Shown one piece after another: positions 32,885 to 44,181 of a stretch of DNA of 64,000 nt. Source of the stretch: Humulus lupulus (Eukaryota; Streptophyta; Magnoliopsida; Rosales; Cannabaceae); NCBI RefSeq assembly GCF_963169125.1, contig NC_084794.1, forward strand, positions 86,349,018-86,413,017. The letters run 5' to 3'. The notes below the pieces were generated by a model. It worked only from the letters and a program-made list of their open reading frames with translations, had not been told where the DNA came from and searched no databases. How positions within the stretch are numbered: position 1 is the stretch's first letter; every line of letters starts with the position of its first letter. The position numbers and the translations under genes were made by a program.

Positions 32885-34260
32885 AAACATAGAAGTTAAT
32901 GTGGGGTCCCGATTTGACACGATCGACCTTGGAGTCCCATGAAGGCATTCTATCTTTCTTACATAGAGATCTGGATACTGGTCAACTGTATAAGTCATCC
33001 TCATTGGTAGAAAGTGAGATGATTTGGTGTATCGGTCTACAATAACCCACACCGAATCATGTTGACCCACTGTCCTGGGCAATCCAACCACAAAATCCAT
33101 TGTGATGTCTTCCCACTTCCACTCTGGGATATCTAAGGGTTGTAATAGCTCCGCTGGTCTCTGATGTTTAGCCTTGACCTGCTGACACGTCAAGCACTTG
33201 GCCACATATTCAGTTACATCCCTCTTCAACCCAAGCCACCAATATAAAGTCTTCAGATCCTGATACATCTTCGTGGTGCCTGGATGCAAAGAGTACGGGG
33301 TAGTGTGAGATTCATCCAGAATCTCCCTTCTGATAACAATATACATCGGAACACATTTCCGACCTTTGTATCTCAGTAAACCCATATCTGATACTATATA
33401 GTTCCTAGCTACTCTAGCTAGGACGTCCCCTCTAATCTTCATCAATTGCAGCTCTTTCAACGAACTCTCCTTTATCCTCTCCAAAAGAGTAGACTGCAGG
33501 GTAATGTTGGCTAACTGGCCCACTACCAACTCTATCCATGCTCCAGTCATATCCTCTACCAACTCCTTGGATATTTGACTCGAACTGTACAATTGTCCCT
33601 GACCTTTCCAAATTAGGGCATCTTCCACTACGTTGGCTTCCCTTGGTTGATAAAGGATTTCACAATCATAATCCTTCACCAATTCTAACCAATGCCTCTG
33701 CCTCATATTTAAATCATTATGTGTAAAGAAGTACTTCAGACTCTTATGGTCAATGTATATCTCACACTTCTCTCCATAAAGGTAATGCCTCCATACCTTT
33801 AATGAAAATACCACTGATGATAGCTCCAAATCATGAGTAGGGTACCTTTTCTCATAATCCTTCAACTGACGTGATACATAAGCAATTACCTTCTTTGTCT
33901 GCATAAGGATACAACCTAACCCTTGTCTTAGGCAACACAATAAACCACGAACTTCTCCTGATATGTCGGAAGACTCAATACTAGAGCGATAATCAAACAC
34001 CGCATCAACTCCTTGAAGGTGTTCTCACAATGTATTTGACCACGCAAACTTTTGGTTCTTGCGTGTCAACTTTGTCAACGGGGTAGCTATCCTTGAGAAC
34101 CCTTCCACAAAATAGTTATAATAGCCCGCCAATCCAAGGAAGCTTCTAATCTCTGAGGTATTCCTTGGCCTTGGCCAACCTCTGGAAACCTCAATCTTAG
34201 CTGAGTCCACCTTGATTCCATCTCTGCTAACAATGTGACCCAAGAAAGTCACCTGAGGTA
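32885..34260 (-). pseudogene. pol: Chromovirus RNase H and integrase, truncated
   Basis: ORF 34252-34025 is the end of RT (TFLGHIVSRDGI, then LGLAGYYNYFVEGFS). A frameshift leads into 34000-32849, with RNase H ([29 protein letters not shown]). Integrase follows: zinc-binding [11 protein letters not shown] with CLTCQ, then the core with MDFVVGLP and SNRDPTLTS where Asp is usual in the SDRDP motif. The frame leaves integrase just after SMFWG, before the catalytic Glu, where gypsy B starts; the last ten residues come from that LTR. It is therefore non-functional. Confidence 0.85.
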
Positions 34261-34265
34261 ACCAG

Positions 34266-35940
34266 TGTTGGGAATAATGCCCTTAAAGAAATTTTAATTG
34301 ACAAATATTTTTAATGAAATAAATAATTGAATTGAATTACTATATATATAGATTATGTCTGATATTATATGATAATATTAAGTGAATATCATAAAATTCT
34401 AAAGTTTATATATGTGGTCTTAATCTCATATTGGTATGGGAGGATTGAGATTAAGATAATAAACTTAAATAGTTCGCAGTAAAATAAAGTTATGGAATCT
34501 TTAGAATAATTATTTCTAGTACGGTCCACTAGTATTATGAATACATGTGACCTAGATTCGGGTTACTAGTGTAGTAGGACACTTTTATGGTGATAATTTG
34601 CATGCTGAGAGTATGTAGAGCTGGACCAGATGTGATTTGTTAATACTTGTTTAAACACCGTTTCATAGTATTAATCAAACACATCAAACGATGATCATAT
34701 ACATGATGATCTTAATCCTAGGGTTACTATGAACTCCTATATATGTCATCTGATCCTTTGATTCATGAGTTAAGGTTTGTCAGAATGATTAGGCTAAGAA
34801 CAATTCTTTTGGAGACTCAATGATGTATGGTGGGGACATAGTTTAACATGTATGGAATCTATACCTTCTTATAGATTGAATAATGATTCCCTATTGGGTT
34901 GACTTTTGGAACTGAAAATATTATGAGCGCTCACGTCGCAAACTTGTTGTGACACAACCTTCACTAGTAAAGTCAATGGTACTCTAGGAACAAGATATAG
35001 CTAAAAGGGTAAAACAATCATTTTATTCCTTTTTAATTATGAACCATTAATAGAGAATTAATGCTCTATGTAATGATTATATCAATGGACACTTTATTCT
35101 TAATAAAGTACTTAGTAAATATATGTCCATAATTATCAAGAGTTCAATCTCATATTTTTAGTGGAATAATCATGAGATTAATATATATGATTATTTAATC
35201 AAAGAGCTTTGATTAATAATGTAATATTTATTGTAGCTTGATATTATAGGTCCATAAGTCCCCTTTGTGGCTCTATTAACACCATATCAAGGTAAGAGTT
35301 GATACAAATGTATAACTATAATTTGGGAATTTGAGAAGAATTTTATTCATGGGGTCAAGTATACAATTATATGATAATTGAAGTTAAATAATTAATTATT
35401 AAATTTCAAAAATATATTTATTAATTTAAATATTTAAAATTTCGAATTTCATATAAATAAATAAAATTTTGAAATTAATTATTTTATTTGAGTGGGAGAA
35501 AATAAAATTGGTAAGTCAAAAAATAGTTTTTGATTTATTGAATTTTAAAAGATGATGATAATGATGATCATCAATTTGAATTTTGAATTTAAATTTTGAA
35601 ATATGGTTGTCATCTTTTCCTTAAAAATATAAATATCTTATTTTGTGGGAGATTGATTTAGTTAAATAATTAAATAAAAGAAAAGTGCAAAATCCCTGAA
35701 AAGGGCATAGCAGTACATGCCTGACACAATCCAATGAATGTGCCATGCGTGTACCACTATACAAATATTGTATCGGTGTAATTTTTATTTTATTTAATTA
35801 TTTAACAATTTGAAAATGGTTTTTTCAAATATGTTAAGTTAGACATTTACCTAAAATCAAATCCTATCATCATTATTATATTTTTTATATTAATATTATT
35901 ATTAGGAATAATAAGGTATCATAAATCTCTATATATATGA
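34266..35940 (+). repeat. Outer copia 5' LTR, first part
   Basis: It begins TGTTGGGAATAATGCCC directly after the ACCAG duplication and ends in TATGA (35936-35940), the target duplicated by the inner copia. It is AT-rich with no coding content. It continues at 56755. Confidence 0.8.
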
Positions 35941-37799
35941 TGTTAGGAGTATGTCCTAAAAGCATGTAAAAGACATTTATTATTTCGATGAATAAATAAA
36001 TACAATGGTCTATTATTGTTATATTTAGAATATTAAATTATTGTTTGAATAATTTTTGTAAATATTATAAAAATTCCATATTCATTATTGAGGATGTGAT
36101 CCTGTAATAGTACGAGAGAATTAAGATCACATGAATCAATAAAAATAGTCAACAACAACAAATTGAAGTTATGGAACTCTTTAATTGGGGTTGTAAGTAC
36201 GGTTGTTGAGTATCATGTTGATACAAATAATCTAGATTCGGATTATTGATGTGGTAAGACATCTCAGTAAATGTGCTTTATATAATATGATTATATATGA
36301 CATGGACCGATATGAATAAAAGTCTTTATCCAAAAACAATTTAATAATAAAGATTTTTAATTCATATCATAATTGATGATCATTTATAAATCAACCTAAA
36401 TCCTGAGTTTTCATGAACTCCTGTTCATGTTTATTAAATCGTTTGAGGCTAATGACTTTTGTTTTGGAGATTTAATATCATGGATGGCTGGGAACATGTA
36501 TCAACAATACGGAATATAATATTTCCTAACGGATTGTATATTAGTTCCCTTACGGGTTAATTCTGGAACTTGATGATTTTGAGCTCAAATCTTTAATTAG
36601 ATTATAGATTAATTATTCACTAGTAAATTAATGGTACTTAAGGAACAAAAAGTAAATTAGAAAGGTAAAATGGTAATTCTTCCGTTCTAATTTATGAACT
36701 AATTAATTAGAGGGTTGAACTATTGTGAGATGGTTATATCAATAGACAACTTAAAATAATATTTCTATAAAAGTATATCTATAACATAAAGAGTTCAATT
36801 TTGAATTTATAGTAGAGCAATATCAGAATTAATAAATTAACTATTATAATTAAAGAGTTTAATTATTTAGTTTTAATTTATTGAAGTTTAATATTATAGG
36901 TCCATGGTCCCCGAAATGGCTCAAACAAACACTGACAAAGATAAATACAAAAATGGGCAAAAAGACTTATTTGATAAGTAAAATATTTTTCTATGCGCTA
37001 AACATAATTATTGTATAATTATGTGTAATTAATTAATTATTTGATTTAACAAAAATATAATTAATTTATTTTTGGGATTTTTGGTATTTAAATAATAAGA
37101 AAATTTGAGAAAAATCACATGCCTTCCTTGACATGTGGTACACGTGTAGCACAGTGCACAGTCACTGTGCTACACGCACAAGAAGCTTCTAGAAATTTCT
37201 TTGTTCCACAATTTTAGTTATTTAAATATTAAATAAATAATTAGATATTGTAATATAATTAAAATATTATTATTTAAACAAAATCTGATAACCGATTAGT
37301 TATTTTTAAAATTTTGTTAAATAACTAATATTTTTTTAATATATTAGATATATTAAATATATTAGATCAGTTTTTTCTAGAGCAATACTTTTCAGTGATA
37401 TAAATTATATCGTGAAATCTTCCTGAGAGAAAGAGAACAGTGATATAAGCATAAGTCACTGTTCTTCACAAACTTTAGGTCCAAACTTTATCAGATCTCA
37501 TGTGTTGAGAACATCTGATAAATAGATCTTTCCTATTATTTTGTATAGCGAGCCCACACTCGTTCTTTGTGTGTTGAGAACATTTTGGAAGATCCTGGTG
37601 TGAGATCTCAAAGATTTTTGCCGTACAAAAAGACAGCAGCAAGGAAGGACTTGAGGTAATTTTCTATTCATATCTTTGATTTAAGATATATATATATGTA
37701 TGTGAAGAAGTAGATCTAGAAATCTTGTGGGATTAAATTAACAATTTTGATTATTGTTCCGCTACGTATAATCTCTGATTTGATCTATAAAAACCAACA
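35941..37799 (+). repeat. 5' LTR of inner copia
   Basis: 1859 bp. Compared with the 3' LTR it lacks about 30 bp near 36440 (the stretch TTCATTCGTTAAGGCCTCTT and the bases after it) and differs at scattered sites. It contains a 14 bp perfect hairpin (37143-37176) and a donor-like GAG/GTAATT at 37656. Confidence 0.9.
37143..37176. repeat. Perfect 14 bp inverted repeat in LTR
   Basis: CGTGTAGCACAGTG, loop CACAGT, CACTGTGCTACACG. It is conserved but decayed in the 3' LTR (56099-56132) and in copia A (25383-25416). The preceding ACACGTGT is a G-box/ABRE-like core. Confidence 0.8.
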
Positions 37800-37801
37800 A
37801 A

Positions 37802-37815
37802 TGATACCAAAGTTA
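37802..37815 (+). other. Degenerate primer binding site of inner copia
   Basis: TGATACCAAAGTTA directly after the LTR. It resembles the TGGTATCAGAGC initiator-tRNA-Met site used by most copia elements, with several changes. Confidence 0.6.
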
Positions 37816-39573
37816 TCTTCACATATATATATATATATATATATTGAATCTGTGTGGGTTTAGTTTTATGCATTTATTTATTTTTGATGAATGAATGGAT
37901 GACTTAATATGATTGAATGCATGAGAATGTTGAATCGTTAATTGTATGGTGTTTTTGGGTTAGGATTTGTTTATGATTATATCATTGTGTAAGCCATTAA
38001 AGGGCATAGGATTTATGTAATTTTGTTTGGTTTTTGACACCATAAAGTTGTAATTCTGATCACACAAAGTCAAAATGGAGCCCGGGATTCAGAATTTAGC
38101 CACTGTTCCTCCGAGGCCACCCTCCGAGCTGCTGCTGGGGACGTCGTATGGACGTCCATACAGATCCGTACGGTTAATTTTTTTATTTTTCTGAAATTAA
38201 TCTGTTAATTTTTAAATTTTAAAATGTTAAATATCCTATTTATTAGAAATTTAATATTTAAATATTGAGATAATTTAGTTATCCTAACAAACTTTTTTGA
38301 ATATCTTATTTAAACATTTATTTTTAAAAAATAACATATTTTAATTAAATTTAATTTTTGTTTAATTAAAAGTTTTTTTAATTAGAAGGAAAATAAAATA
38401 ATGATTATTTAAAAGTTTTGTTTTGAATAATCAAGATAATTAAAAAATTGTTTTCTTATTATTATTATTCTGGACCAACGACACATATCCTACCAAAAAT
38501 AAAGTAAAGAAGCCCGATGGAGATCAAGGCGGTTTTATTTTATTTTCTTTTAATTTTATAAAGAGGTTGTAAAATTAGAAATACCCAAAAGCACCCGGTT
38601 CAATATTTATTGTTTATTTATTTAAATAATTGTGTTTCATGTGATTGATAACTGTTCATGCATTTTTTGCCATACATAAAAACCCCACAGAGTCATTATC
38701 ATGCATCTCATTGGTAGAAACATGATTATTAGGATTGTCCTATATGTTTATATGATTTGTTTTACGAAACCAAATGCATATAAATTACTTAGTTTTATTC
38801 TTTGAAAACTTGGTAAAATTTCACACCGTTTTTTTAAGTCTTTATGACTTAATTTCTTTAAACCAACTTTATTTTAAAATTGTTTCTTAGTAAAGTTTAG
38901 ATGAACATAATTGGTAATTTAAAATTAGATATGGACCTATGTTCATAAAGTTTAAAAAATATATAATTAATTTGGAATTAATTAGGTTAAAAACACTTAT
39001 TTAAAAATAGTGAGTGGGAGAGTGTTGATAACTCAACATAACCCGTGGTGTCCATTATTAATGTAACACTGTGAGATATTAATAGCACCTCGCGACGACT
39101 TTCTTTTCGTCCCCCTAAGGAAGGTGTCTAGACATGTCGATAGCAAGGTTATATTTCTTACAAAGATAGGAACTAATGATGTATTTTAGATTTGACCGAC
39201 CCTAAGGCGGCATGTCCTAAGTTAAGTCATGAACTCCGAAATAATGGGTTACACTCACAAAGTTCTGATTAAGTTTTTGCAGTGGATAATCATAACTTGA
39301 CCAAAATAAGCGGTACTTTAATGTTTAAAAGAGAAAATAATGAGTTATTTTAAGTTTTAAACAATAAAGATAAGAACGTCTTATAAATTCTCTAAGATTA
39401 ATTTGACCGACCCTAAGGCGACACTTTAATTGTTAGAAAGTTTTATCGTGGAAATTAAACTTTATTTTATGTGTTTTAATTGTGCTCATACATCACGTTA
39501 AATTTCTGAAACTTTGATATTTATTTTTCTAAAAATAATAATAATTGTATTTATTTATTTATTCCCAGCAAAA
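37816..39573 (+). other. Long untranslated leader of inner copia
   Basis: No gene over 1.75 kb. It holds a (TA)n run at 37825-37845, a GC-rich block (38075-38175), two copies of TTTGACCGACCCTAAGGCG (about 39190 and 39402), an ATAATGGGTTACACTC motif (39240), and ends in a TTATTCCCAG splice-acceptor-like site at 39568. The outer copia leader has the same parts in the same order. Confidence 0.6.
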
Positions 39574-40133
39574 ATGTCTATTGGTGAATTACACACCGAT
39601 GCTTTTCTCAAATCCTTGGTTTTTGAACCTGAAAATATGCAACACTGGTTTTTAGGCATGTTGACCATTTTTTCTTATAAAAAGATCATGTCAACTGTCT
39701 GTGAAAAACCTCCAACAGAACCACCTTACTAGCTATGAAGCAGAAGAAAAATATGCAAATTGGGTGAAATTCGATCGGTTGGCACGTTATTGCATGCTTT
39801 CAACCATGGCTGACGAAACAAAAGAAAAATATATACACTATGACTCAGCACATGAGATGTGGCGAGCAATGACAGAGGAAGTCTTTGCTGAGTGTCATCG
39901 GTTATATCAAACGAAAAAGGTAAATAAGATTTACATATATTTTTCAACTTTGAATAGTAGATTCAAATACTATGAATATCAGATTCAAATTTTTGGATAG
40001 TAGATTAAAAAATATATGCCACTAATCTATTTTTCTCTTGTTTTTCCTTTCGCAGAATCAGAACTCTGAAAATGAGGAAGAGACTGATGAGGATTTTGAT
40101 AGCGAGAAAAGAGTTGGAGGAGTTGGAGAGTAG
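39574..40133 (+). pseudogene. Short spliced gag-like ORF of inner copia
   Basis: ATG at 39574 (MSIGELHTDAFLKSL) runs to a one-base frameshift between about 39700 and 39730. The frame then reads KYANWVKFDRLARYCMLSTM and HEMWRAMTEE, a UBN2/copia-gag-like segment. A GT at 39920 and an AG at 40055 bound a 136 bp intron. Joining keeps the frame (phase 0) into an acidic tail (NQNSENEEETDEDFDSEK) with a stop at 40131. The predicted protein is about 140 residues, far shorter than a full gag and without a zinc knuckle. It is quite different from the gag of the related copia A, so it may be an additional gene. Confidence 0.5.
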
Positions 40134-40440
40134 TTTTATTTAGTAATTTTATTGTTAGTTGAACAATTTAAATTTCTTTATTTTGTTTTAGAAATTTTAG
40201 ATTTCTTTAAACAAAGAAAACTACAGTCTAGAAATTTAGTTTATTATTAGTAATTTGATTATTAATGTTTTGAAACTTATTTCTATTTTTTCATAACATT
40301 TATTTTTTTTATTAATAAAGTAGTTATTATTTAAAAAAATTATCTATTTACTTGTTATGCAAATGCTTTGGGATAAACAAAGTTTACATACTTATAATGA
40401 ATGACAATTTTTTTATAATTCTGAATTATTTAAAACAGCT
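40134..40440 (+). other. Non-coding gap where gag C-terminus and protease would be expected
   Basis: AT-rich, no ORF. The next coding sequence is pre-integrase, so the rest of gag and the protease are absent. Confidence 0.5.
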
Positions 40441-40601
40441 AATCCTAGATCTATTAAACTAATTCCGATAGTGAGACATATCTGTAGCACTTGGGCCATA
40501 TTGGTCTAGATAGAATATATAGGCTTGTAAAGGATGGTCCTTTAAGAGAACTATCTATTGGATCTACCTGTTTGTGAATCCTATCTAGAAGGAAAAATGA
40601 C
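40441..40601 (+). pseudogene. pol: Pre-integrase fragment of inner copia (left of Tat element 2)
   Basis: With small frameshifts it matches copia A at 29210-29310: HIGLDRI, a VKDGPLRELSIGS segment, and CESYLEGK at the end. It is cut at ATGAC (40597-40601), the duplicated target of Tat element 2, and resumes at 52330. The zinc-binding CxxY (Tyr for Cys) is shared with copia A. Confidence 0.75.
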
Positions 40602-41218
40602 TGTTTACCCAAAAAATGGTTGCTGATGACGTGGCGAGAATTTCTCACACGTGGTTGACACGTGGCAAAAGTACTTCTCAACTATCGACTAGAAGCACAC
40701 CGCATCGTCAGGGTTAAATTTTGGTACGACCAGGCTGGTCGTATAACCTGATTTATTTCCTTCTTAAGCTGTAATCTTATAATAACTGCATTGAATATTT
40801 CTTCATTATTATCTTCATATGCAATTATTAAGGAAAGATAGGGAACGTTGGCATGTGTAACCCTCCTTGAGCCTATACATATGCATGAAATAGCTCAAGG
40901 AAGGGACTTTTGACTTTGGATTCCCGAGTCTTTTTGCGAAATATTGAGAGAAAAAAGAGCTATAGTGAATTGTCCATCATCTTATTGTAATACATTCAAG
41001 GTTTGTGAAACTCAAGAACCCCAGTTCTTTGATCATGACTTTGAGATTCAATAATAACAATATCACTAAGCGGACGTAGGTCATTACCATTCTTTGGGGC
41101 CGAACCACTATAATTCCTTGGTGTTTTCTTCCTTTCTGTTAGATTATCTTTTTCATTTTTCGTTCTATTTTTTGTCGTACATTTGACTCCGTGTCGTTGG
41201 CCGAATCGAGGGTCAACA
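40602..41218 (+). repeat. 5' LTR of Tat element 2
   Basis: 617 bp, TGTTTACCCAAAAAATGG ... GAGGGTCAACA. It contains TACGACCAG-G-CTGGTCGTA, a 9 bp arm palindrome, at 40725-40743, and a TATACATA box at 40874-40881 where Tat element 1 has TATAAATA. Confidence 0.9.
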
Positions 41219-41221
41219 TTC

Positions 41222-41239
41222 TGGTGCTTTCATTGAGAG
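41222..41239 (+). other. Primer binding site of Tat element 2
   Basis: TGGTGCTTTCATTGAGAG three bases after the LTR end, identical to Tat element 1. Confidence 0.75.
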
Positions 41240-41263
41240 TTTGGGAAAAAACTGTGAAAAAAT

Positions 41264-43363
41264 ATGTTGGCGAAAACATCCAAGAAGACTAGACAGGCTG
41301 CTGGCACTGCACCGTCCCAACCTCCTCCCCTAAACGTGGCTGAGAATGAACCTCATTTGGAGTTTGACGAGGAAGAATTAGATTCCAAAACACTGAGGAC
41401 AACGCTTGGAGTATTGCAATATGAGTTGGCCAATCTGAGGGCCAATCAAGAGAATGCTGCGGAGACAATGGCGTTACAACAAAGAGAAATAGAACGCCAG
41501 CGTCAAGAGCTGAGTGAGTGGCAAGCTGAGATGGATCGTAGGCAGAGGGATGCCATGGCCACCCTTGAAGCATCCATCCAGCTGGCAAGGAATCGGGCTG
41601 CGCCAGCCTCCCAGCCATATCAGCCACCAAACATGCCACCTCAAAGAGGTCCAAATCCTAGCCCTCCGCTCTAGTTGGCAAGCCCTCAAAGGCCGGAGAA
41701 GCCGCTTGCGGCTCAGGATGATGTACCACCTAGGGATCCTAAGCAGCAGCCTCCATCTCAGGCTGGTCGAGGCAATCCCCAGTGCCCAAGGCAGAATAGG
41801 GCCGGGTAACCGCCCCGTAGCCCTAGACGCCCAGGGGGTGAAGAGTTGAATCTACCGAGCAGGGGACAGCGTCCTTCTGCCAACAGAAGGAACACAAAGT
41901 CAGGCTCTGCGGTCAGGGGCCCCCCATGGCATAACAATGCACGGGGACCCAACGACTAGCGCAGGCCTCCCCCTGACGCTCGAGAAATGCTAGCTTGAGG
42001 AGGCAATAGCGTGAACAGCCGGTCACGCAATAGTCAGCAACAATTCAAAGATGGCCATGGCTATAATGAAGCTGATTCCAGCAGAGGAAATGCTGGCCGA
42101 AGAAATGAAGAAAGAGGTGGAGGCAGAAGCCCCCCACCTAGAGAAAATAGGCCAGCTAGCCATAATGCTGGGGGGCAGCCCAGGCAGCCGAACGTCTTTA
42201 GTCAACTAGGAGCTAGCGAGCAGAGACGTAGAGACGATGATCTTAGGGACGTACTTAACGACCTCCATGAGAGGCACGATGAGTACGCTCCCCCGGCACC
42301 AGCGGCCCCAGCAGTCTTGGAAGTTGTTCAGGCTCAGATTGATGCCCTAAACCAGGCAGTACAGCAACTGGTCGGGGGACGAACGTCCCATATCGAGTAC
42401 GATAGGAGGAGGGGCACCTTCTTCATACAGAGGATTGCTGCGGCCGAAACCCCCAGTAAGTTCAAGATGCCTACATTTCCAAACTGCGATGGGTACAGAG
42501 ACCCAGTATCTCATTTTTATAAGTTTGAGATACAAATGGACATACAAAAAGTGTCGGAAGACGCCCGCTGCCAGATCTTCCCTGCGACACTATCTGACAC
42601 CACTAAGGAGTGGTTCTTCAAGTTCCCTCCTGGCAGCATAGTATCTTGGGAAATGTTCATGAAGGAACATTACGGACAGTTCTACGTGGGTCGTGTACAC
42701 CCCATAGAGGCCAACCAGCTGGTCGAGATACACAAGAAAAAGGGAGAGCCCTTGAAAGAATATGTCCAACACTTCATGCAAGCAGCAGTTGGAGCCAAAA
42801 CAAGAGGCGATGAAGGTAAGATGATGGCTTTAACTGCTGGAGTTAGGCGTTATTCACCCCTCTGGAGTAGCCTCAGAAAGCATGGGGTTAGAAGTACCCA
42901 AGAGTTCTTGGATCAGACTGATCGATATATCAAGTTCGAAGATGCGATTGCCAACGAAGGGAAATCACCAAATAAAGACAAGGGGCCCAAAGAATTCGCC
43001 AAAGCCACCAACGGGTCGGAAAAGCCCAATGGCAACAGCAAATGTAACGGGAATGGAAATGGTAGGAATGGTGGAAAACGGGCGAACAATGAACCATCGA
43101 CTTTTGAGAGTAAGCGCCCCAAAGGCAATCGATATGAGCCAAGATTCACCAACTACACGGCCCTTGCCAAAAGCCGAGTTGAAGTCTACCAGGCGACCAG
43201 CTCAAGCGTGCCTTACAAACGACCCGCACCTATAAGGAAAGATATCTCCAAGAGAGATACAACGAAGTTCTATCGTTTTCACAACGACTACGGGAACGAC
43301 ACCAGTGAATGTAACCAGTTAAAGGACGAGATTAAGTTCCTGATCAGGCAGGGACATTTATGA
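41264..43363 (+). pseudogene. gag: gag of Tat element 2, frameshifted
   Basis: The N-terminal frame (41264-41674, MLAKTSKKTRQAAGT) is helical and rich in Gln/Glu, predicted coiled coil at residues 65-105. A stop and frameshifts at 41675-42010 follow. The frame 42011-43363 (450 codons) then holds the capsid domain (about residues 150-320: DPVSHFYKFEIQMD, FFKFPPGSIVSWEMFMKEHY, LKEYVQHFMQAA). A basic Asn/Gly-rich linker and the end motif YRFHNDYGNDTSEC follow. In that motif the first Cys and the second His of the Tat zinc knuckle are replaced by Tyr and Asn, so RNA binding there is probably lost. Confidence 0.8.
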
Positions 43364-44181
43364 AGATATGTGCGAGCCGCAGGAGGGTCTCAACGAGATG
43401 CTCAAGGTGGAAACGAGCAGGCGCCTGCACGCCAACGCTCGCCACCTCTACAGCCAGCTCCTGTGGCAGGCACTTTACTCACCATCTGTGGAGGCCCACA
43501 TCTTGCAGGAGATAGTTGGAAGGTAAGGGAACGATACGCTCGAACCCTACGCCACGACCAGGACATCAAGATGATGAGTGTGGAATATCGAGAACCAAAA
43601 AAGGCTCGTATAGAGGAGGAATTGATAACCTTCTTTTATGAAGATGCCCAGCATGTACGATTCCCACACTCCGATCCACTGGTCATGGACGTACAAATTG
43701 CCAACATGATGGTGAAAAGGGTGTTGGTCGACACAGGAAGTTCGGTTAATATCCTATACAAGTCTTCGCTGGAAAGAATGAAGCTGTCCGTCAAAGACCT
43801 GGAGCCATGCAACCAAACCATTTATGGTTTTTCCGGTGAAGGGCTCGCCCCAACAGGGTCAATTAGGCTTCCAGTTACAGCAGGTACAGCACCTGCTAAT
43901 AGGACATTACTCACTACTTTTATAGTAGTTTATTGTCCTTCAGCATACAATGCTGTAATTGGGAGACCGATTCTGGTCGACCTACGAGCCGTCACCTCGC
44001 CATGAAATTCCCAACAGACACAGGGACAAGTTGCGTATTGGGAAATCAGCAGGAAGCGAGGGAGTGCTACAATGCCTCGATCACCAAGGCAAAGCAGGGT
44101 GTATCAAGAGATGTTCACAGGAAAGAGTTGCAAATGGAAACTGATGCTCAGGCCCACTCGGGTGATAATGTCACCAAATAG
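43364..44181 (+). pseudogene. Protease of Tat element 2
   Basis: The frame 43370-44005 includes DEDAQHVRF-like sequence upstream and the retropepsin active site VDTGSSVNILYKSS near residue 121, with an intact Asp, then a flap region and YNAVIGRPILVDLRAV. A short deletion/frameshift near 44000 (compare SIWHLAMNFS in element 1) moves to frame 43933-44181, which ends NVTK and a stop. The catalytic region appears functional; the tail is shifted. Confidence 0.8.

Noticed and set aside
32402..32948. Collagen-like or Ala-Pro-rich ORFs on both strands (GARGAR, APLAPRA, WRPWRP)
   Set aside because: They arise because a 9 bp GC-rich tandem repeat is open in every frame; there is no independent coding signal.
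41289..42205. Minus-strand ORFs opposite Tat element 2 gag
   Set aside because: They overlap the gag coding frame, show no domain, and are not conserved in Tat element 1.
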